Assembly: GCF_943590815.1 (NCBI RefSeq)
Contig: NZ_CALSBS010000037.1
Location: 1-36,019, forward strand
Length of the DNA: 36,019 bases
From: Pseudocitrobacter vendiensis
GTDB taxonomy: Bacteria; Pseudomonadota; Gammaproteobacteria; Enterobacterales; Enterobacteriaceae
Reading direction: 5' to 3'
The notes below the pieces were generated by a model, which was not told the DNA's origin, ran no database searches, and was given only the letters and a program-made list of their open reading frames with translations. Position numbers and translations under genes: made by a program. Positions 7,653-17,131 of the stretch are shown here, piece by piece. Every line of letters begins with the position of its first letter. The first letter of the stretch is position 1.

Positions 7653-8897
7653 TTAACCAAATCTATTATTGATCCACCCTGCAATTTCTTTCAGCGCTTT
7701 ATCAAAATTGCGGTACACCGGGTTAAATGGCACGTTCAGAAGCTTACCCTCTGACGAGGAAGAAGCGATAAGCCGCGACTCCTCTTCCGGGCTGAACGGA
7801 TCGTTGTTCCAGTAACCAGACAGCATCGGCGTAGGGCAACGGCGGCCCAGTAAACCCTGCGTTTTCAGCGAATAACGGTTCAGTTCAATGCGTAGCGCGT
7901 CATCAGAGGCGTCATGCATGCCCAGACGCGAGGCGAGGACGTCGAGATACATCTCTGGTACCCGGCCCTGACGCAACGGGTCATTCAACAGGCAATGCAC
8001 GATGGGGCCCAGGCAGGCCACGCCGCGCAGGCGCTGAGATTCGAGATACGCCAGGCGCACCGCCACGTTCGCGCCGAAGCGGAAGCCAAACGCCGCAACG
8101 CGCGTATGATCGACCCACGGAATATTGGGTAGTTCTCGCAGCAGGTGCTGATGCAGCTGGCTGGAGTCCTGAGTCAGTTTCCATTTCGATGAGCCACCAA
8201 TCGACGGCATATCCAGGGTGAGCATGGCAATGCCCAGCGGCGCAAAGTAGTGTTCATATAAGCTGTAGTAATCAATTTGCAGGCCGTCGAGGCCGCCGCA
8301 CATCAGCACCGTCGGGAATGGGCCATCGCCTTTTGGCATGTGCAGGAACGCGCTCACCGGCGAGCCACCAGGAATGGCAATTTCCAGTTCCCGCATTTCC
8401 CCTGGCAGACGTTTAGCCGCTTCGGCATAGGCGCGATTCGCCAGCACCTGCGCCTGTTCTGCAAGATCGTCGCCTTTCAGGTGCGGATAAGCCGCAATGC
8501 TGTAGAGATTGGAGGCATGCAGCCAGTGACGGCCGCTGAGCAGCGGGTCATCTTCCTGCGTCGCTTTTTGCTGCCATTGCATCGCCTGCGTTGACCATTC
8601 GTAGATCCAGTTGCCGCCGCGATAGCCGACCACGGTGTCGAGCATGCCTTCGTCGGTGCGCTCGGCCTGGCTCATCACGATGCGCGCCTGCACATCAAGA
8701 ATTTCCTGCGGCGAGATACCGCGCCAGATCCACATCAGGCGGTTAATCATGCGATACCAGTGCGGGACGGTTTTACCGTCAAGCGCAGACTGCACCGCAG
8801 GATCGCTCCCCGGGTTAAATCGACGCACCAGCGTGGAGGTTTCAGGGTGTTTGAAACGCGGTTTGAACAGGGTTTCGCTAAGATTCGCCTCTGACAT
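7653..8897 (-). CDS. frsA: FrsA, fermentation/respiration switch protein (alpha/beta hydrolase fold)
   Basis: The 414 residues match E. coli FrsA (YafA), reported to bind unphosphorylated EIIA-Glc and to affect the respiration/fermentation balance; the later claim of cofactor-free pyruvate decarboxylase activity has been disputed. The C-terminal two thirds is an alpha/beta-hydrolase domain ([38 protein letters not shown]). The expected nucleophile elbow reads GFRFGAN, so the serine of G-x-S-x-G is absent, as I recall for the whole family. Stop is 57 bp upstream of the crl start, same strand, so cotranscription is possible. Confidence 0.95.
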   Translation of the reverse strand: MSEANLSETLFKPRFKHPETSTLVRRFNPGSDPAVQSALDGKTVPHWYRMINRLMWIWRGISPQEILDVQARIVMSQAERTDEGMLDTVVGYRGGNWIYEWSTQAMQWQQKATQEDDPLLSGRHWLHASNLYSIAAYPHLKGDDLAEQAQVLANRAYAEAAKRLPGEMRELEIAIPGGSPVSAFLHMPKGDGPFPTVLMCGGLDGLQIDYYSLYEHYFAPLGIAMLTLDMPSIGGSSKWKLTQDSSQLHQHLLRELPNIPWVDHTRVAAFGFRFGANVAVRLAYLESQRLRGVACLGPIVHCLLNDPLRQGRVPEMYLDVLASRLGMHDASDDALRIELNRYSLKTQGLLGRRCPTPMLSGYWNNDPFSPEEESRLIASSSSEGKLLNVPFNPVYRNFDKALKEIAGWINNRFG

Positions 8898-8949
8898 CGC
8901 ATGATCTCCATGAATACGAGCTTTGGACTATTGTACCGCGCCAGGCAGT

Positions 8950-8979
8950 AAAAAAAACAACGCCCGGCATTGCCGGGCG
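8950..8979 (-). terminator. Intrinsic terminator of gpt
   Basis: CGCCCGGCA (8961-8969) and TGCCGGGCG (8971-8979) form a GC-rich stem; the A-run at 8950-8957 gives a strong U-tract on the minus strand, just past the gpt stop. Confidence 0.85.
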
Positions 8980-9003
8980 CTGGAATCGCATTTATTGCAG
9001 GAA

Positions 9004-9462
9004 TTAACGGCCAGCAATAGGCGGTACGAAGACCACGCCCATATCCCACGGCTGTTCAATCCAGGTATCCTGCGGGATATCAATCACATAATCGTCAACC
9101 AGCGGGCGACCTGCCGGTTTAGCGAAGATGGTGACGAAGTGTGCTTTAGGATACATTTCGCGGATAGCCACTGCAGTACCACCGGTATCAACCAGGTCGT
9201 CGATCACGATAAAACCTTCACCGTCGCCTTCAGCGCGTTTCAGGACGGTCAGCTCGCGCTGGTTGTCGTGGTCGTAGCTGGAGATGCATACGGTATCAAC
9301 ATGACGAATGCCCAGTTCACGTGCCAGCAGAGCGCCTGGTACCAGACCCCCACGGCTAACGGCAATGATGCCTTTCCACTGTTCAACAGGTAACAGACGG
9401 CTTGCCAGTTTGCGGGCGTGAATCTGCAACATGTCCCAGGTGACGACGTATTTTTCGCTCAT
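9004..9462 (-). CDS. gpt: Xanthine-guanine phosphoribosyltransferase
   Basis: Purine salvage: transfers phosphoribose from PRPP to guanine, xanthine and, less well, hypoxanthine. 152 residues, identical in length to E. coli Gpt. The PRPP-binding signature is [15 protein letters not shown] at about 84-98, with [15 protein letters not shown] for pyrophosphate contact and a C-terminal [14 protein letters not shown]. It has its own terminator and diverges from pepD. Confidence 0.98.
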   Translation of the reverse strand: MSEKYVVTWDMLQIHARKLASRLLPVEQWKGIIAVSRGGLVPGALLARELGIRHVDTVCISSYDHDNQRELTVLKRAEGDGEGFIVIDDLVDTGGTAVAIREMYPKAHFVTIFAKPAGRPLVDDYVIDIPQDTWIEQPWDMGVVFVPPIAGR

Positions 9463-9561
9463 GTGAAAATATCCCAGCCTGTGTTATACGGCTTAAAAAG
9501 TGTTCAAGGGGGAAATAGGTTGCGCGAGATTATAGAGATCTGACGCACTAAAAACCAGCCT

Positions 9562-9586
9562 TGAGGGCACTCTGCCCCTCTTTTTC
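9562..9586 (+). terminator. Hairpin with U-run in the pepD leader region
   Basis: GAGGG (9563-9567) pairs with CCCTC (9576-9580), or GGGC with GCCC, followed by TTTTT. It points rightwards, but the only gene before it is gpt on the other strand. It could be an attenuator in a long pepD leader or chance. Confidence 0.3.
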
Positions 9587-9715
9587 CGTGGTTTGTTCTA
9601 CCTGATAAGGCAGAAAGTGGTATTCTCGACCCTATCTCGCAAGCGCTGCTTGTGGTGTCTGTTTCGCTATTTATTACACTCATTCCAGATGCATAACGCC
9701 GTAAGGAGACTCATC

Positions 9716-11173
9716 GTGTCGGAACTGTCTCAACTCTCCCCACAACCGCTGTGGGATATTTTTGCCAAAATTTGTTCTATTCCTCACCCGTCTTATCACG
9801 AAGAGCAACTGGCTGAACACATCATCGGCTGGGCGAAAGAAAAAGGTTTCCATACGGAACGCGACGACGTCGGTAACATTCTGATTCGTAAAGGCGCAAC
9901 CGCCGGAATGGAAAACCGTAAACCGGTCGTTCTGCAGGCGCACCTCGATATGGTGCCGCAGAAAAATAACGATACCGTCCATGACTTCACTAAAGATCCA
10001 ATCCAGCCGTATATCGATGGCGAGTGGGTAAAAGCACGCGGCACCACGCTGGGTGCCGACAACGGTATCGGTATGGCTTCCGCCCTGGCGGTACTGGCTG
10101 ACGATAAAGTAGAACATGGGCCGCTGGAAGTGCTGCTGACCATGACCGAAGAAGCCGGGATGGACGGCGCGTTCGGCCTGAAAGCCAACTGGCTGCAAGC
10201 AGATATTCTGATTAACACCGACTCTGAAGAAGAGGGTGAAATCTACATGGGTTGCGCAGGCGGTATCGATTTTACCTCCAACCTGCACCTCGATCGTGAA
10301 GCCATTCCGGCAGGGTTCCAGAGCTTTAAGCTGACGCTGAAGGGCCTGAAAGGCGGCCACTCCGGCGGCGAAATCCACGTCGGTCTGGGCAACGCCAACA
10401 AACTGCTGGTGCGTTTCCTGGCAGGACACGCGGAAGAACTGGATCTGCGTCTGGTCGATTTCAACGGCGGTACGTTGCGTAACGCCATCCCGCGTGAGGC
10501 ATTCTCTACCGTTGCCGTGGCGGCGGATAAAGTAGAATCGCTGAAGGCACTGGTTGGCCAGTATCAGGATATCCTGAAAAACGAGCTGGCTGAGAAAGAG
10601 AAGAACCTGACCGTGCTGCTGGAGTCCGTCAGCAACGATAAAGCCGCGCTGACCGCGCAGTCTCGCGATGCTTTCGTTCGCCTGCTGAACGCTACGCCGA
10701 ACGGTGTGATCCGCAACTCTGACGTGGCAAAAGGCGTGGTTGAAACCTCCCTGAACGTCGGCGTCGTGACCATGACTGACGACAACGTGGAAATTCACTG
10801 CCTGATTCGTTCGCTTATCGACACCGGTAAAGAGTACGTGGTCAGCATGCTGGATTCACTGGGTAAACTGGCTGGCGCGAAAACCGAAGCCAAAGGCAGC
10901 TACCCTGGCTGGCAGCCGGACGCAAACTCTCCGGTGATGCATCTGGTGCGCGAAACCTATCAGCGTCTGTTCAACAAGACGCCGAACATCCAGGTTATCC
11001 ACGCCGGTCTGGAGTGCGGTCTGTTCAAAAAACCGTATCCGGAAATGGACATGGTTTCTATCGGGCCAACCATTACGGGCCCGCACTCCCCGGATGAGCA
11101 GGTTCATATCGAAAGCGTGGGCCATTACTGGACGCTGCTGACTGAACTGCTGAAAGCGATTCCGGCGAAGTAA
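9716..11173 (+). CDS. pepD: Cytosolic aminoacyl-histidine dipeptidase (peptidase D, carnosinase)
   Basis: M20-family zinc metallopeptidase that hydrolyses dipeptides such as Xaa-His in the cytosol. Starting at GTG 9716, preceded by TAAGGAG, the protein has 485 residues, the E. coli length; an in-frame extension upstream to 9593 has no family counterpart. Metal-site motifs are visible: QAHLDMVPQ (near 76-84), GTTLGADNGIGMA (near 112-124), LLTMTEEAGMDGAFGL (near 142-157), NTDSEEEG and, near the C-terminus, IHAGLECGLF. It has its own terminator. K-12 prfH, which follows in that genome, is absent here. Confidence 0.97.
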   Translation: MSELSQLSPQPLWDIFAKICSIPHPSYHEEQLAEHIIGWAKEKGFHTERDDVGNILIRKGATAGMENRKPVVLQAHLDMVPQKNNDTVHDFTKDPIQPYIDGEWVKARGTTLGADNGIGMASALAVLADDKVEHGPLEVLLTMTEEAGMDGAFGLKANWLQADILINTDSEEEGEIYMGCAGGIDFTSNLHLDREAIPAGFQSFKLTLKGLKGGHSGGEIHVGLGNANKLLVRFLAGHAEELDLRLVDFNGGTLRNAIPREAFSTVAVAADKVESLKALVGQYQDILKNELAEKEKNLTVLLESVSNDKAALTAQSRDAFVRLLNATPNGVIRNSDVAKGVVETSLNVGVVTMTDDNVEIHCLIRSLIDTGKEYVVSMLDSLGKLAGAKTEAKGSYPGWQPDANSPVMHLVRETYQRLFNKTPNIQVIHAGLECGLFKKPYPEMDMVSIGPTITGPHSPDEQVHIESVGHYWTLLTELLKAIPAK

Positions 11174-11181
11174 TATCCTGC

Positions 11182-11215
11182 AAGCCGGGCGGCAATCACT
11201 GCCCGGCTTTTTTAT
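11182..11215 (+). terminator. Intrinsic terminator of pepD
   Basis: AAGCCGGGC (11182-11190) pairs perfectly with GCCCGGCTT (11201-11209), followed by a run of T, 9 bases after the pepD stop. Confidence 0.93.
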
Positions 11216-11655
11216 ACCTCTCGCGCCATCAGGTAATTAATAAACCACTCTCCCCTCGCCTCGACGTTTTGCTCGCGCACCAGTACAAATCCCTGACGTT
11301 CAAAGAACGGTTTTGCCGTAATGCTCGCCGCGACGGTCACTTTTCCCGGTAGCATTTTCGCCAGCAATGCCCGTAGCAGTGCCCCGGCAATCCCCCGCCG
11401 CGCGTAATCTGGCGAGACAAAGAGCAGGTCAATGTAATGCCCAACGGCGGTGATAAAACCGACAATATTTCCATCCACTTCCGCCACCAGCACGACCGAA
11501 GAGGCGAGTTTTTGCCGCCACTGCGCGTCATCCACCTGCCCCCAGGCAGCAATCTGCGTGGCTGAATAGTGCTGACTGGCTGTCTCGCGCACCGCACGCA
11601 GGAAAATCTGACATAGCTGCGGCAGCTCATGCGGCTGCCAGGGACGAATGTTCAT
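11212..11655 (-). CDS. yafP: GNAT-family N-acetyltransferase YafP
   Basis: 147 residues with an acetyl-CoA-binding GNAT motif A (LLFVSPDYARRGIAGALLRALL at about 86-107) and the motif B region (FFERQGFVLVREQNVEARG). It is the last gene of the dinB-yafN-yafO-yafP operon, starting 15 bases after the yafO stop. In E. coli the operon is SOS-inducible and YafP has been linked to nitroaromatic toxicity; its natural substrate is not established. Sequence agreement with K-12 YafP is clear but lower than for dinB. Confidence 0.92.
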   Translation of the reverse strand: MNIRPWQPHELPQLCQIFLRAVRETASQHYSATQIAAWGQVDDAQWRQKLASSVVLVAEVDGNIVGFITAVGHYIDLLFVSPDYARRGIAGALLRALLAKMLPGKVTVAASITAKPFFERQGFVLVREQNVEARGEWFINYLMAREV

Positions 11656-11670
11656 GATTTCTCGTTCTCT

Positions 11671-12069
11671 TTAAAAACGCATGCGGAATGCTTCTGCCAT
11701 TTTGCCAATTTTCTGCATTTGATTATTATCACGCGCCTGCTGATGAGGCTGCGGTTTCAGAATGGCGATCAATAGCCACGCCTGTTCATCAAATGCGCCC
11801 TGACAATAGACCAGATACGCTTCGTCATTCGTTCTGTTGAATTGCCGCAACTGCGGTGGGAAAGGCTTCTCTGCTGACGCCAGGTGGATGTGCGCTACGC
11901 GCTCTGATTTAACCAACGGCCAGGTGTAAGGGCTGTCGTATGCAGCATCACGCCCAAAAATGTCAGGTAATATGCCATCTCGTTTATAGGAGATGAAATC
12001 CGCCGTTAGTGCCACAAGTTCCTTCTCGGTAAGCTGGAGGCGAATCAGCTTCGTTTTGAACACCCGCAT
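11671..12069 (-). CDS. yafO: Type II toxin YafO (ribosome-dependent mRNA interferase)
   Basis: 132 residues, the same length as E. coli YafO, which cleaves translated mRNA near the start codon while bound to the ribosome and halts growth. The conserved segments SYKRDGILPDIFGRDAAYDSP, VAHIHLA, RTNDEAYLVYC and the C-terminal KIGKMAEAFRMRF are intact, so the toxin is probably functional. It begins 2 bases after the antitoxin yafN, the tight coupling typical of toxin-antitoxin pairs, and is followed by yafP. Confidence 0.95.
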   Translation of the reverse strand: MRVFKTKLIRLQLTEKELVALTADFISYKRDGILPDIFGRDAAYDSPYTWPLVKSERVAHIHLASAEKPFPPQLRQFNRTNDEAYLVYCQGAFDEQAWLLIAILKPQPHQQARDNNQMQKIGKMAEAFRMRF

Positions 12070-12071
12070 TC

Positions 12072-12365
12072 CTATTCCTTAAAGTCATTTAAATCATCAT
12101 CCGTTACATCATTGAGGTAGCGTTCTGCACGGTGCGTCATTTCCTCCAACCTTGCGGCGCTGGGGCGAAACTGGGCGCTGGCATTTTTTACGTCCTGATG
12201 CTCAGCGAGTAAATCCATTAACGCCTCAAATACGCTGGCGCTTAACAAATAGCCTGCGGGTTTGTTATTCGACAGAACCGCAACAGGTTGATCGATAAAG
12301 TATCTGGACGGGTTTTTTCGTAACTCCGTGATATTGACAGATATTTCCGCGAGAATTCGATGCAT
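12072..12365 (-). CDS. yafN: Type II antitoxin YafN (Phd/YefM fold)
   Basis: 97 residues starting at ATG 12365, which has GGAGAG seven bases upstream; an in-frame ATG at 12392 would add 9 residues not found in K-12. The N-terminal Phd/YefM-like DNA-binding region (ISVNITELRKNPSRYFIDQPVAVLSNNKPAGYLLSAS) should bind the operon's own control region, and the acidic C-terminus (YLNDVTDDDLNDFKE) is the expected toxin-wrapping part. It lies 52 bases after dinB; a near-palindrome in that gap contains a TATAAT. Confidence 0.95.
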   Translation of the reverse strand: MHRILAEISVNITELRKNPSRYFIDQPVAVLSNNKPAGYLLSASVFEALMDLLAEHQDVKNASAQFRPSAARLEEMTHRAERYLNDVTDDDLNDFKE

Positions 12366-12399
12366 ACTATTACTCTCCATAAAATAATGCACTTCATAA

Positions 12400-12417
12400 T
12401 GTACATTATAGTATACA
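12400..12417 (-). promoter_or_regulatory. Near-palindromic operator/promoter of yafNO
   Basis: TGTACATTATAGTATACA has 6-bp arms that differ at one base (minus strand TGTATA and TGTACA) and a minus-strand TATAAT in its centre. It sits immediately after the dinB stop and about 35 bases before yafN. A self-repressed internal promoter for the toxin-antitoxin pair is the natural reading; binding is not shown. Confidence 0.5.
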
Positions 12418-13473
12418 TCACAATCCTAAAACGAGCTGTCTTTCAAGTTGTGGATCCAGCAGCGTAACGTGCAGCCCCACCAGTCGGACACCGCGCCCGG
12501 CGCGGCGTTCGTGCCAGCTTTTGTAGGCGGTGGCGATCAGGTCTTCTTTGTTCAGACGCGGCCAGACGTGCTCCTGAGTCGTGAGCTGGAAGTCATTAAA
12601 TTTGAGTTTCACGCCCTGGCGGGCAATCAGCAGGTCGGGTTTGACCTTCGCCAGCCGACGCTCCAGCTCCGGGTAGAGACGTTCGATAATCGCTTCACAC
12701 GCTGACCAGTCGTGGATGTCTTCCGCCAGCGTGCGTTCTACACCGATCGATTTGCGCAGCCGTTCGTTATTGATGGCGCGTTCATCAATGCCCTGACTGC
12801 GCTCCCACAGTACGCGGCCAAATTTACCAAAGCGCTTTAACAGCATGGCAAGGTCGCTTTTCTGCACGTCTTCGCAGGTTTTCAGCCCCATGCTTTCGAG
12901 CTTCGCGGCGGATACTTTGCCGACGCCGGGGATTTTTTCCAGCGGCAACGTTTTCAGGAACGCGGGAACGTCGGTGGGCGTGAGAACAAACTGGCCGTTG
13001 GGTTTATTGAGATCGGAGGCAATTTTGGCGAGAAATTTCACCGGGGCGACACCTGCGGAAGCCGTGAGCTGTAATTCGTTGAAGATAGTCTGCCGAATTT
13101 CCTGCGCAATCAGCGTGGCAGAACCGTGGCAGTGCACGCTGTCGCTGACGTCGAGATAGGCTTCATCGAGCGACAAGGGTTCAATCAGCGAAGTATAGCG
13201 AGAGAAGATTTCGCGGATGTGCTCAGAGGCTTCTTTGTAGGCGTCAAAACGGCCGGGTAAAAGCGTGAGGTGCGGGCAAAGCTTAAGCGCCATGCCTGTA
13301 GGCATGGCGCTACGTACGCCGAATTTACGCGCCGGGTAGTTGGCGGTACTGATGACGCCGCGTCGTTCACGGCTGCCACCAATGGCGATGGGGATGTCGC
13401 GCAGCGCAGGATTATCACGCATCTCTACCGCTGCGAAGAAGCAGTCCATATCGACGTGGATAATTTTGCGCAT
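12418..13473 (-). CDS. dinB: DNA polymerase IV
   Basis: Y-family translesion polymerase of the SOS response. From ATG 13473 it has 351 residues, as in E. coli; the frame is open further upstream but crosses the LexA site, so longer starts are rejected. Catalytic acidic residues D8 (HVDMDCFF), D103 and E104 (SLDEAYLD) are present, the helix-hairpin-helix lies in [16 protein letters not shown], and the C-terminal QLVLGL is the beta-clamp motif. It leads dinB-yafN-yafO-yafP. Confidence 0.98.
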   Translation of the reverse strand: MRKIIHVDMDCFFAAVEMRDNPALRDIPIAIGGSRERRGVISTANYPARKFGVRSAMPTGMALKLCPHLTLLPGRFDAYKEASEHIREIFSRYTSLIEPLSLDEAYLDVSDSVHCHGSATLIAQEIRQTIFNELQLTASAGVAPVKFLAKIASDLNKPNGQFVLTPTDVPAFLKTLPLEKIPGVGKVSAAKLESMGLKTCEDVQKSDLAMLLKRFGKFGRVLWERSQGIDERAINNERLRKSIGVERTLAEDIHDWSACEAIIERLYPELERRLAKVKPDLLIARQGVKLKFNDFQLTTQEHVWPRLNKEDLIATAYKSWHERRAGRGVRLVGLHVTLLDPQLERQLVLGL

Positions 13474-13492
13474 ACATAGCCCCCGGACGTTA

Positions 13493-13508
13493 CTGGACAA
13501 GTATACAG
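13493..13508 (-). promoter_or_regulatory. LexA box (SOS box) of dinB
   Basis: CTGGACAAGTATACAG reads on the minus strand as CTGTATACTTGTCCAG, the CTG-N10-CAG core of LexA sites, 20 bases upstream of the dinB start. It matches the position and sequence style of the known E. coli dinB SOS box. Confidence 0.88.
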
Positions 13509-13548
13509 TATAAATGGAGTGGGTGAGAAGAGAGAAAAAGGCCCACAG

Positions 13549-13625
13549 CGCCGGATGGCGGCCAGGCCTTATCCGGCCTACAGTTCGCGTGATGCGTAGG
13601 CCCGGTAAGCGAAGCGTCACCGGGC
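13549..13625. repeat. Pair of REP sequences
   Basis: Two palindromic units in opposite orientation: about 13549-13581 (CGCCGGATGGCGGCCAGGCC...) and 13594-13625 (GCGTAGGCCCGGTAAGCG...). They fill the gap between the end of the nqr operon and the dinB control region, where no other terminator of nqrM is obvious. Confidence 0.85.
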
Positions 13626-13650
13626 ATTATTGCATGTGGCTTGAGAAGGT

Positions 13651-13869
13651 TTACAAAATTCTCTTCTGTTGTTGCAACGCTTCGCGCGCCATGCGCTTTT
13701 TGCGCGCATCACAGGGCTCCGGGCAGTTGCAGACTTTTTCCAGCCCCAGCGAGGTAATCCCGCCACAGCTGCCCTGGATACTTTTACGCTTGATGATATA
13801 CCCAAGCGACATCCCGAGGATCACCAGCGCGAAAATCGCAAACGTCGCCAGAAATACCGTAAGCATCAT
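13651..13869 (-). CDS. nqrM: Na+-NQR maturation factor NqrM
   Basis: 72-residue protein with one N-terminal membrane helix (LTVFLATFAIFALVILGMSLGYII) followed by four cysteines (C35, C47, C49, C53) in GSCGGI...VCNCPEPC. NqrM (DUF539) is needed for assembly of Na+-NQR in Vibrio, thought to deliver iron for the membrane Fe-Cys4 centre. The start shares one base with the nqrF stop (TGATG). GGAGG lies 3 bases before the first ATG and 6 before the second (13866), so the latter is an equally good start. In Vibrio apbE stands between nqrF and nqrM; here it does not. Confidence 0.93.
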   Translation of the reverse strand: MMLTVFLATFAIFALVILGMSLGYIIKRKSIQGSCGGITSLGLEKVCNCPEPCDARKKRMAREALQQQKRIL

Positions 13870-15092
13870 CAGCCTCCAAAATCATCGAGCATGATGTTTT
13901 CATCTTCCACGCCCAGGTCTTTGAGCATTTTGATGACAGCCGCGTTCATCATCGGCGGCCCACACATATAGAACTCACAATCTTCCGGGGCCGGATGGTC
14001 GCGCAGGTAGTTTTCATACAGAACATTATGGATAAAGCCCGTATAACCCGTCCAGTTGTCTTCCGGCAGCGCGTCCGAAAGCGCGATGTGGAAGGTGAAG
14101 TTCGGGTTGTCACGCGCCAGCTGTTCGAATTCGTCCTGATAGAACATTTCACGCAACGAACGTGCACCGTACCAGAAGCTGATTTTCCGCTTGCTGTGCA
14201 GGCGTTTAAGCTGGTCGAAAATATGCGAGCGCATCGGCGCCATCCCGGCTCCGCCACCGATGAAGACCATCTCGGCGTCCGTGTCTTTGGCAAAGAACTC
14301 ACCAAACGGCCCGGAAATCGTCACTTTATCGCCCGCTTTCAGCGACCAGATGTAAGAGGACATAATCCCCGGAGGGGCATCCGGCACGCTCGGCGGCGGC
14401 GTGGCAATGCGCACGTTGAGCATGATGATGCCCTTCTCCTCCGGATAGTTCGCCATGGAGTAGGCGCGCACCGTCGGCTCTTTTACCTCAGAAACATAAC
14501 GGAAAAGATTGAATTTATCCCAGTCGGCACGGTACTCATCAGGCACGTCAAAATCGGCGTAAGCCACTTTATGTGATGGGCATTCAATCTGAATATAGCC
14601 CCCCGCGCGGAACGGTACGACCTCGCCTGCCGGGATCGCCAGCTTCAGCTCTTTGATAAACGTCGCTTTGTTATCGTTAGAGATAACCTCGCATTCCCAT
14701 TTTTTGACACCAAAGATCTCATCCGGCAGTTCAATTTTCATGTCCTGCTTCACCGCGACCTGACACGCCAGACGGCAGCCCTCTTTGGCTTCGCGTTTGG
14801 TGATATGCGCCAGTTCGGTCGGCAGGATGTCACCACCACCCTCTTTAATTTTGACGCGACACTGGCCACAGGAGCCGCCGCCACCGCACGCGGACGAGAC
14901 GAAAATCCCGTTGCTGGAGAGCGTATTCAGCAGTTTATCGCCCGCTGGCGTACGGATCTGTCGGTCGGCTTCGTTGTTGATTTCAATCACCACATCGCCC
15001 GAGTTCACCAGCTTCGATTTGGCAAACAGGATAAGCACCGACAGCGCCAGTACGATCAGGGTGAACATGGCCACGCCAAGTATAATTTCCAT
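13869..15092 (-). CDS. nqrF: Na+-translocating NADH:quinone reductase subunit F
   Basis: NADH-oxidising subunit, 407 residues. One N-terminal membrane helix (about 3-24), a plant-type [2Fe-2S] ferredoxin domain with the cysteines of [12 protein letters not shown] and a fourth in GCRLAC (about 60-115), then a ferredoxin-reductase domain: FAD site [12 protein letters not shown] site [13 protein letters not shown] and [15 protein letters not shown] 15092 follows AAGGGGG and matches the Vibrio N-terminus; a further upstream frame would overlap nqrE. It starts 13 bases after nqrE. Confidence 0.97.
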   Translation of the reverse strand: MEIILGVAMFTLIVLALSVLILFAKSKLVNSGDVVIEINNEADRQIRTPAGDKLLNTLSSNGIFVSSACGGGGSCGQCRVKIKEGGGDILPTELAHITKREAKEGCRLACQVAVKQDMKIELPDEIFGVKKWECEVISNDNKATFIKELKLAIPAGEVVPFRAGGYIQIECPSHKVAYADFDVPDEYRADWDKFNLFRYVSEVKEPTVRAYSMANYPEEKGIIMLNVRIATPPPSVPDAPPGIMSSYIWSLKAGDKVTISGPFGEFFAKDTDAEMVFIGGGAGMAPMRSHIFDQLKRLHSKRKISFWYGARSLREMFYQDEFEQLARDNPNFTFHIALSDALPEDNWTGYTGFIHNVLYENYLRDHPAPEDCEFYMCGPPMMNAAVIKMLKDLGVEDENIMLDDFGG

Positions 15093-15105
15093 TTTCTTCG
15101 CCCCC

Positions 15106-15702
15106 TTATAGCTGCACGCCGGAGAACGACATAAAGCCAAGCGCCATCAAACCGGTGGTGATAAAGGTGATCCCTAAGCCCTGCAAACCCGCAGGGACGT
15201 TTGAGTATTTCATTTTTTCGCGCAGCCCGGCCATGGCGACAATAGCCAGCATCCAGCCAATACCGGAGCCGAAACCGTAGACGATAGATTCGCCAAAATT
15301 ATAGTCGCGCTGAACCATAAACGATACGCCACCAAAGATGGCGCAGTTCACGGTAATAAGTGGCAGGAAGATCCCCAACGCGGTATACAGCGCCGGGAAG
15401 TATTTATCGAGGATCATCTCCAGAATTTGCACCAGTGCCGCTATCACGCCAATAAAGGTGATGAAACTCAGGAAACTGAGATCCACGCCATCCATCAACG
15501 CCCCATCGCGCAGTACCAGATTGTAGACGAGGTTGTTCGCCGGAACGGAAATGCCCAGCACCAGCGTAACGGCAACGCCAAGGCCAAACGCGGTCGAGAC
15601 TTTTTTCGATACCGCAAGGAACGTACACATGCCGAGGAAGAACGCCAATGCCATGTTTTCAATAAAGACGGCACGGACAAAGAGGCTAATATAGTGAGCC
15701 AT
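15106..15702 (-). CDS. nqrE: Na+-translocating NADH:quinone reductase subunit E
   Basis: 198 residues, about six membrane helices, RnfA-like. With NqrD it forms the pseudo-symmetric membrane pair that carries a cysteine-ligated iron centre and part of the Na+ path; the conserved cysteines lie in [14 protein letters not shown] and [10 protein letters not shown]. It begins 3 bases after the nqrD stop, indicating translational coupling. Confidence 0.97.
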   Translation of the reverse strand: MAHYISLFVRAVFIENMALAFFLGMCTFLAVSKKVSTAFGLGVAVTLVLGISVPANNLVYNLVLRDGALMDGVDLSFLSFITFIGVIAALVQILEMILDKYFPALYTALGIFLPLITVNCAIFGGVSFMVQRDYNFGESIVYGFGSGIGWMLAIVAMAGLREKMKYSNVPAGLQGLGITFITTGLMALGFMSFSGVQL

Positions 15703-15705
15703 CGG

Positions 15706-16344
15706 TTACTCCTTCTCCTGCTGTTCTGGCTTCCAGGTGCGAAGCGCCCAGATAAGCAGGCCGATGATGAAAAAGGCGCTCGGTGCCAGCAGGAACAGGC
15801 CGTTTGGCTGGTACCAGCCGCCGTTTTGCACCGTTTGCAAAATAGTGATGCCAAACAGTTTGCCACTGCCGATAAGCTCGCGCAGGAAGCCAACAATCAT
15901 CAGAATCGCGCCGTATCCCAGGCCGTTACCGATGCCGTCCATAAAGCTCGCCAGCGGCGGCGCTTTCATGGCGTACGCTTCCGCGCGTCCCATCACGATG
16001 CAGTTCGTGATGATCAGGCCGACGAAGACCGAGAGCTGTTTTGAGATCTCATAAGCGAAGGCGCGCAGCAGTTGATCGACGACGATCACCAGCGAAGCGA
16101 TGATCGCCATCTGCACGATGATGCGCACGCTGTTTGGAATATGGTGGCGGATCATCGAGATAAACATGCTGGAAAACGCCGTGACCAGCGTCACCGCAAT
16201 CGTCATCACGAATGCGGTTTCCAGTTTAGTGGTCACCGCCAGCGCCGAGCAGACGCCGAGGACCTGAAGCGCTATCGGGTTGTTGGCAATCAACGGCCCC
16301 ACCAGTACGCGCTTCACTTCTTTCATATCGCCCTGTTCAGCCAT
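15706..16344 (-). CDS. nqrD: Na+-translocating NADH:quinone reductase subunit D
   Basis: 212 residues, about six membrane helices, RnfE-like partner of NqrE. Cysteines for the shared iron centre lie in [17 protein letters not shown] and [14 protein letters not shown]. Its start overlaps the end of nqrC by 8 bases. Close agreement with Vibrio NqrD through the central [25 protein letters not shown] region supports the call. Confidence 0.97.
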   Translation of the reverse strand: MAEQGDMKEVKRVLVGPLIANNPIALQVLGVCSALAVTTKLETAFVMTIAVTLVTAFSSMFISMIRHHIPNSVRIIVQMAIIASLVIVVDQLLRAFAYEISKQLSVFVGLIITNCIVMGRAEAYAMKAPPLASFMDGIGNGLGYGAILMIVGFLRELIGSGKLFGITILQTVQNGGWYQPNGLFLLAPSAFFIIGLLIWALRTWKPEQQEKE

Positions 16345-17131
16345 TATTCAGCACTCCTTCACGAACCTGTTTCAGGAACGGGCCAAAACCGAGGTCGCCC
16401 ATCCAGAAATCAAAACTATGCTGTACACCATTGGAGGTCAACGTGGCCCCGGAAAGACCATCTACCGCGTATTGATCTCCCTGCCGCGCCCCACCTTTCA
16501 CGACTTTCAGTGCCGGTATGCCGCTGTCATCAAGCACTTTTTTACCGATAAACTGCGCACGCCAGTTTGGGTTTTCGATTTCACCACCCAGCCCCGGGGT
16601 TTCGCCCTGGTCATAATAGGTGATGCCTTTGACCGTGCGACCATCTGTATCCAGCGCGACAAACGCGTACATCATCGACCACAGCCCGTTGCCGTAAACC
16701 GGCAGCACGATTTCTTGTACCTTTTGTTGGGCGTCTTTAACCAGATAGATTTCAACCACGTTGCTGCGACGCTTAATGCCCGCCGGATCATCATGGGCAT
16801 CGAGCTGGATGCTTTGCTCCGGATCTTTCAGCGCCAGCGCCTGGTTGAATGACGCCGGGTCGCTGTCGAGCAGGTTGCCAGTTTTCAAATCCAGCAGGCG
16901 CGGGGTGATGCGTTCACTAAAGATATCGGCCACATCGTCCGTCGACATGCCTTGCTGCATCAGCCCGGCGACGGCGAGAATATTGCGCTGTTTATCGAGC
17001 GCGCGCTGTTCCTGCTGGCGGGATTTCAATCCTACCGCCGAACCCGCCACCACGATTGAACAGACCAGGCAGAGCACCAGCACCACCAGCAGCGTTTTGC
17101 CGATGCTATCGTTACTTTTCACTTCAGCCAC
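16337..17131 (-). CDS. nqrC: Na+-translocating NADH:quinone reductase subunit C
   Basis: 264 residues from GTG 17131, which has GGAGGA six bases upstream and overlaps the nqrB end by 8 bases. One N-terminal membrane helix ([23 protein letters not shown]) precedes a periplasmic domain with the flavinylation motif SGATLTS near residue 230, where ApbE attaches FMN to a threonine. It relays electrons between subunits on the periplasmic side. No apbE is present in this operon, so flavinylation must come from a gene elsewhere. Confidence 0.96.
   Translation of the reverse strand: MAEVKSNDSIGKTLLVVLVLCLVCSIVVAGSAVGLKSRQQEQRALDKQRNILAVAGLMQQGMSTDDVADIFSERITPRLLDLKTGNLLDSDPASFNQALALKDPEQSIQLDAHDDPAGIKRRSNVVEIYLVKDAQQKVQEIVLPVYGNGLWSMMYAFVALDTDGRTVKGITYYDQGETPGLGGEIENPNWRAQFIGKKVLDDSGIPALKVVKGGARQGDQYAVDGLSGATLTSNGVQHSFDFWMGDLGFGPFLKQVREGVLNNG

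Noticed and set aside
7653..8897. Loss-of-function in FrsA because the nucleophile Ser is missing (GFRFG)
   Set aside because: As I recall, E. coli FrsA has the same GFRFG sequence, so this is a family trait and not a defect.
9593..9715. 41-residue N-terminal extension of pepD
   Set aside because: The extension is absent from the family, while GTG 9716 has TAAGGAG at proper distance.
9680..10798. A 372-codon open frame on the minus strand
   Set aside because: It lies wholly antisense to pepD, has no recognisable domain or ribosome-binding site, and arises from the GC-biased codon use of the real gene.
12418..12440. LexA-type site before yafN in the palindrome
   Set aside because: The palindrome at 12400-12417 lacks the CTG-N10-CAG core needed for LexA.
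13474..13620. Longer dinB start upstream of 13473
   Set aside because: It would run through the LexA box and the REP element, and the family start [10 protein letters not shown] is at 13473.
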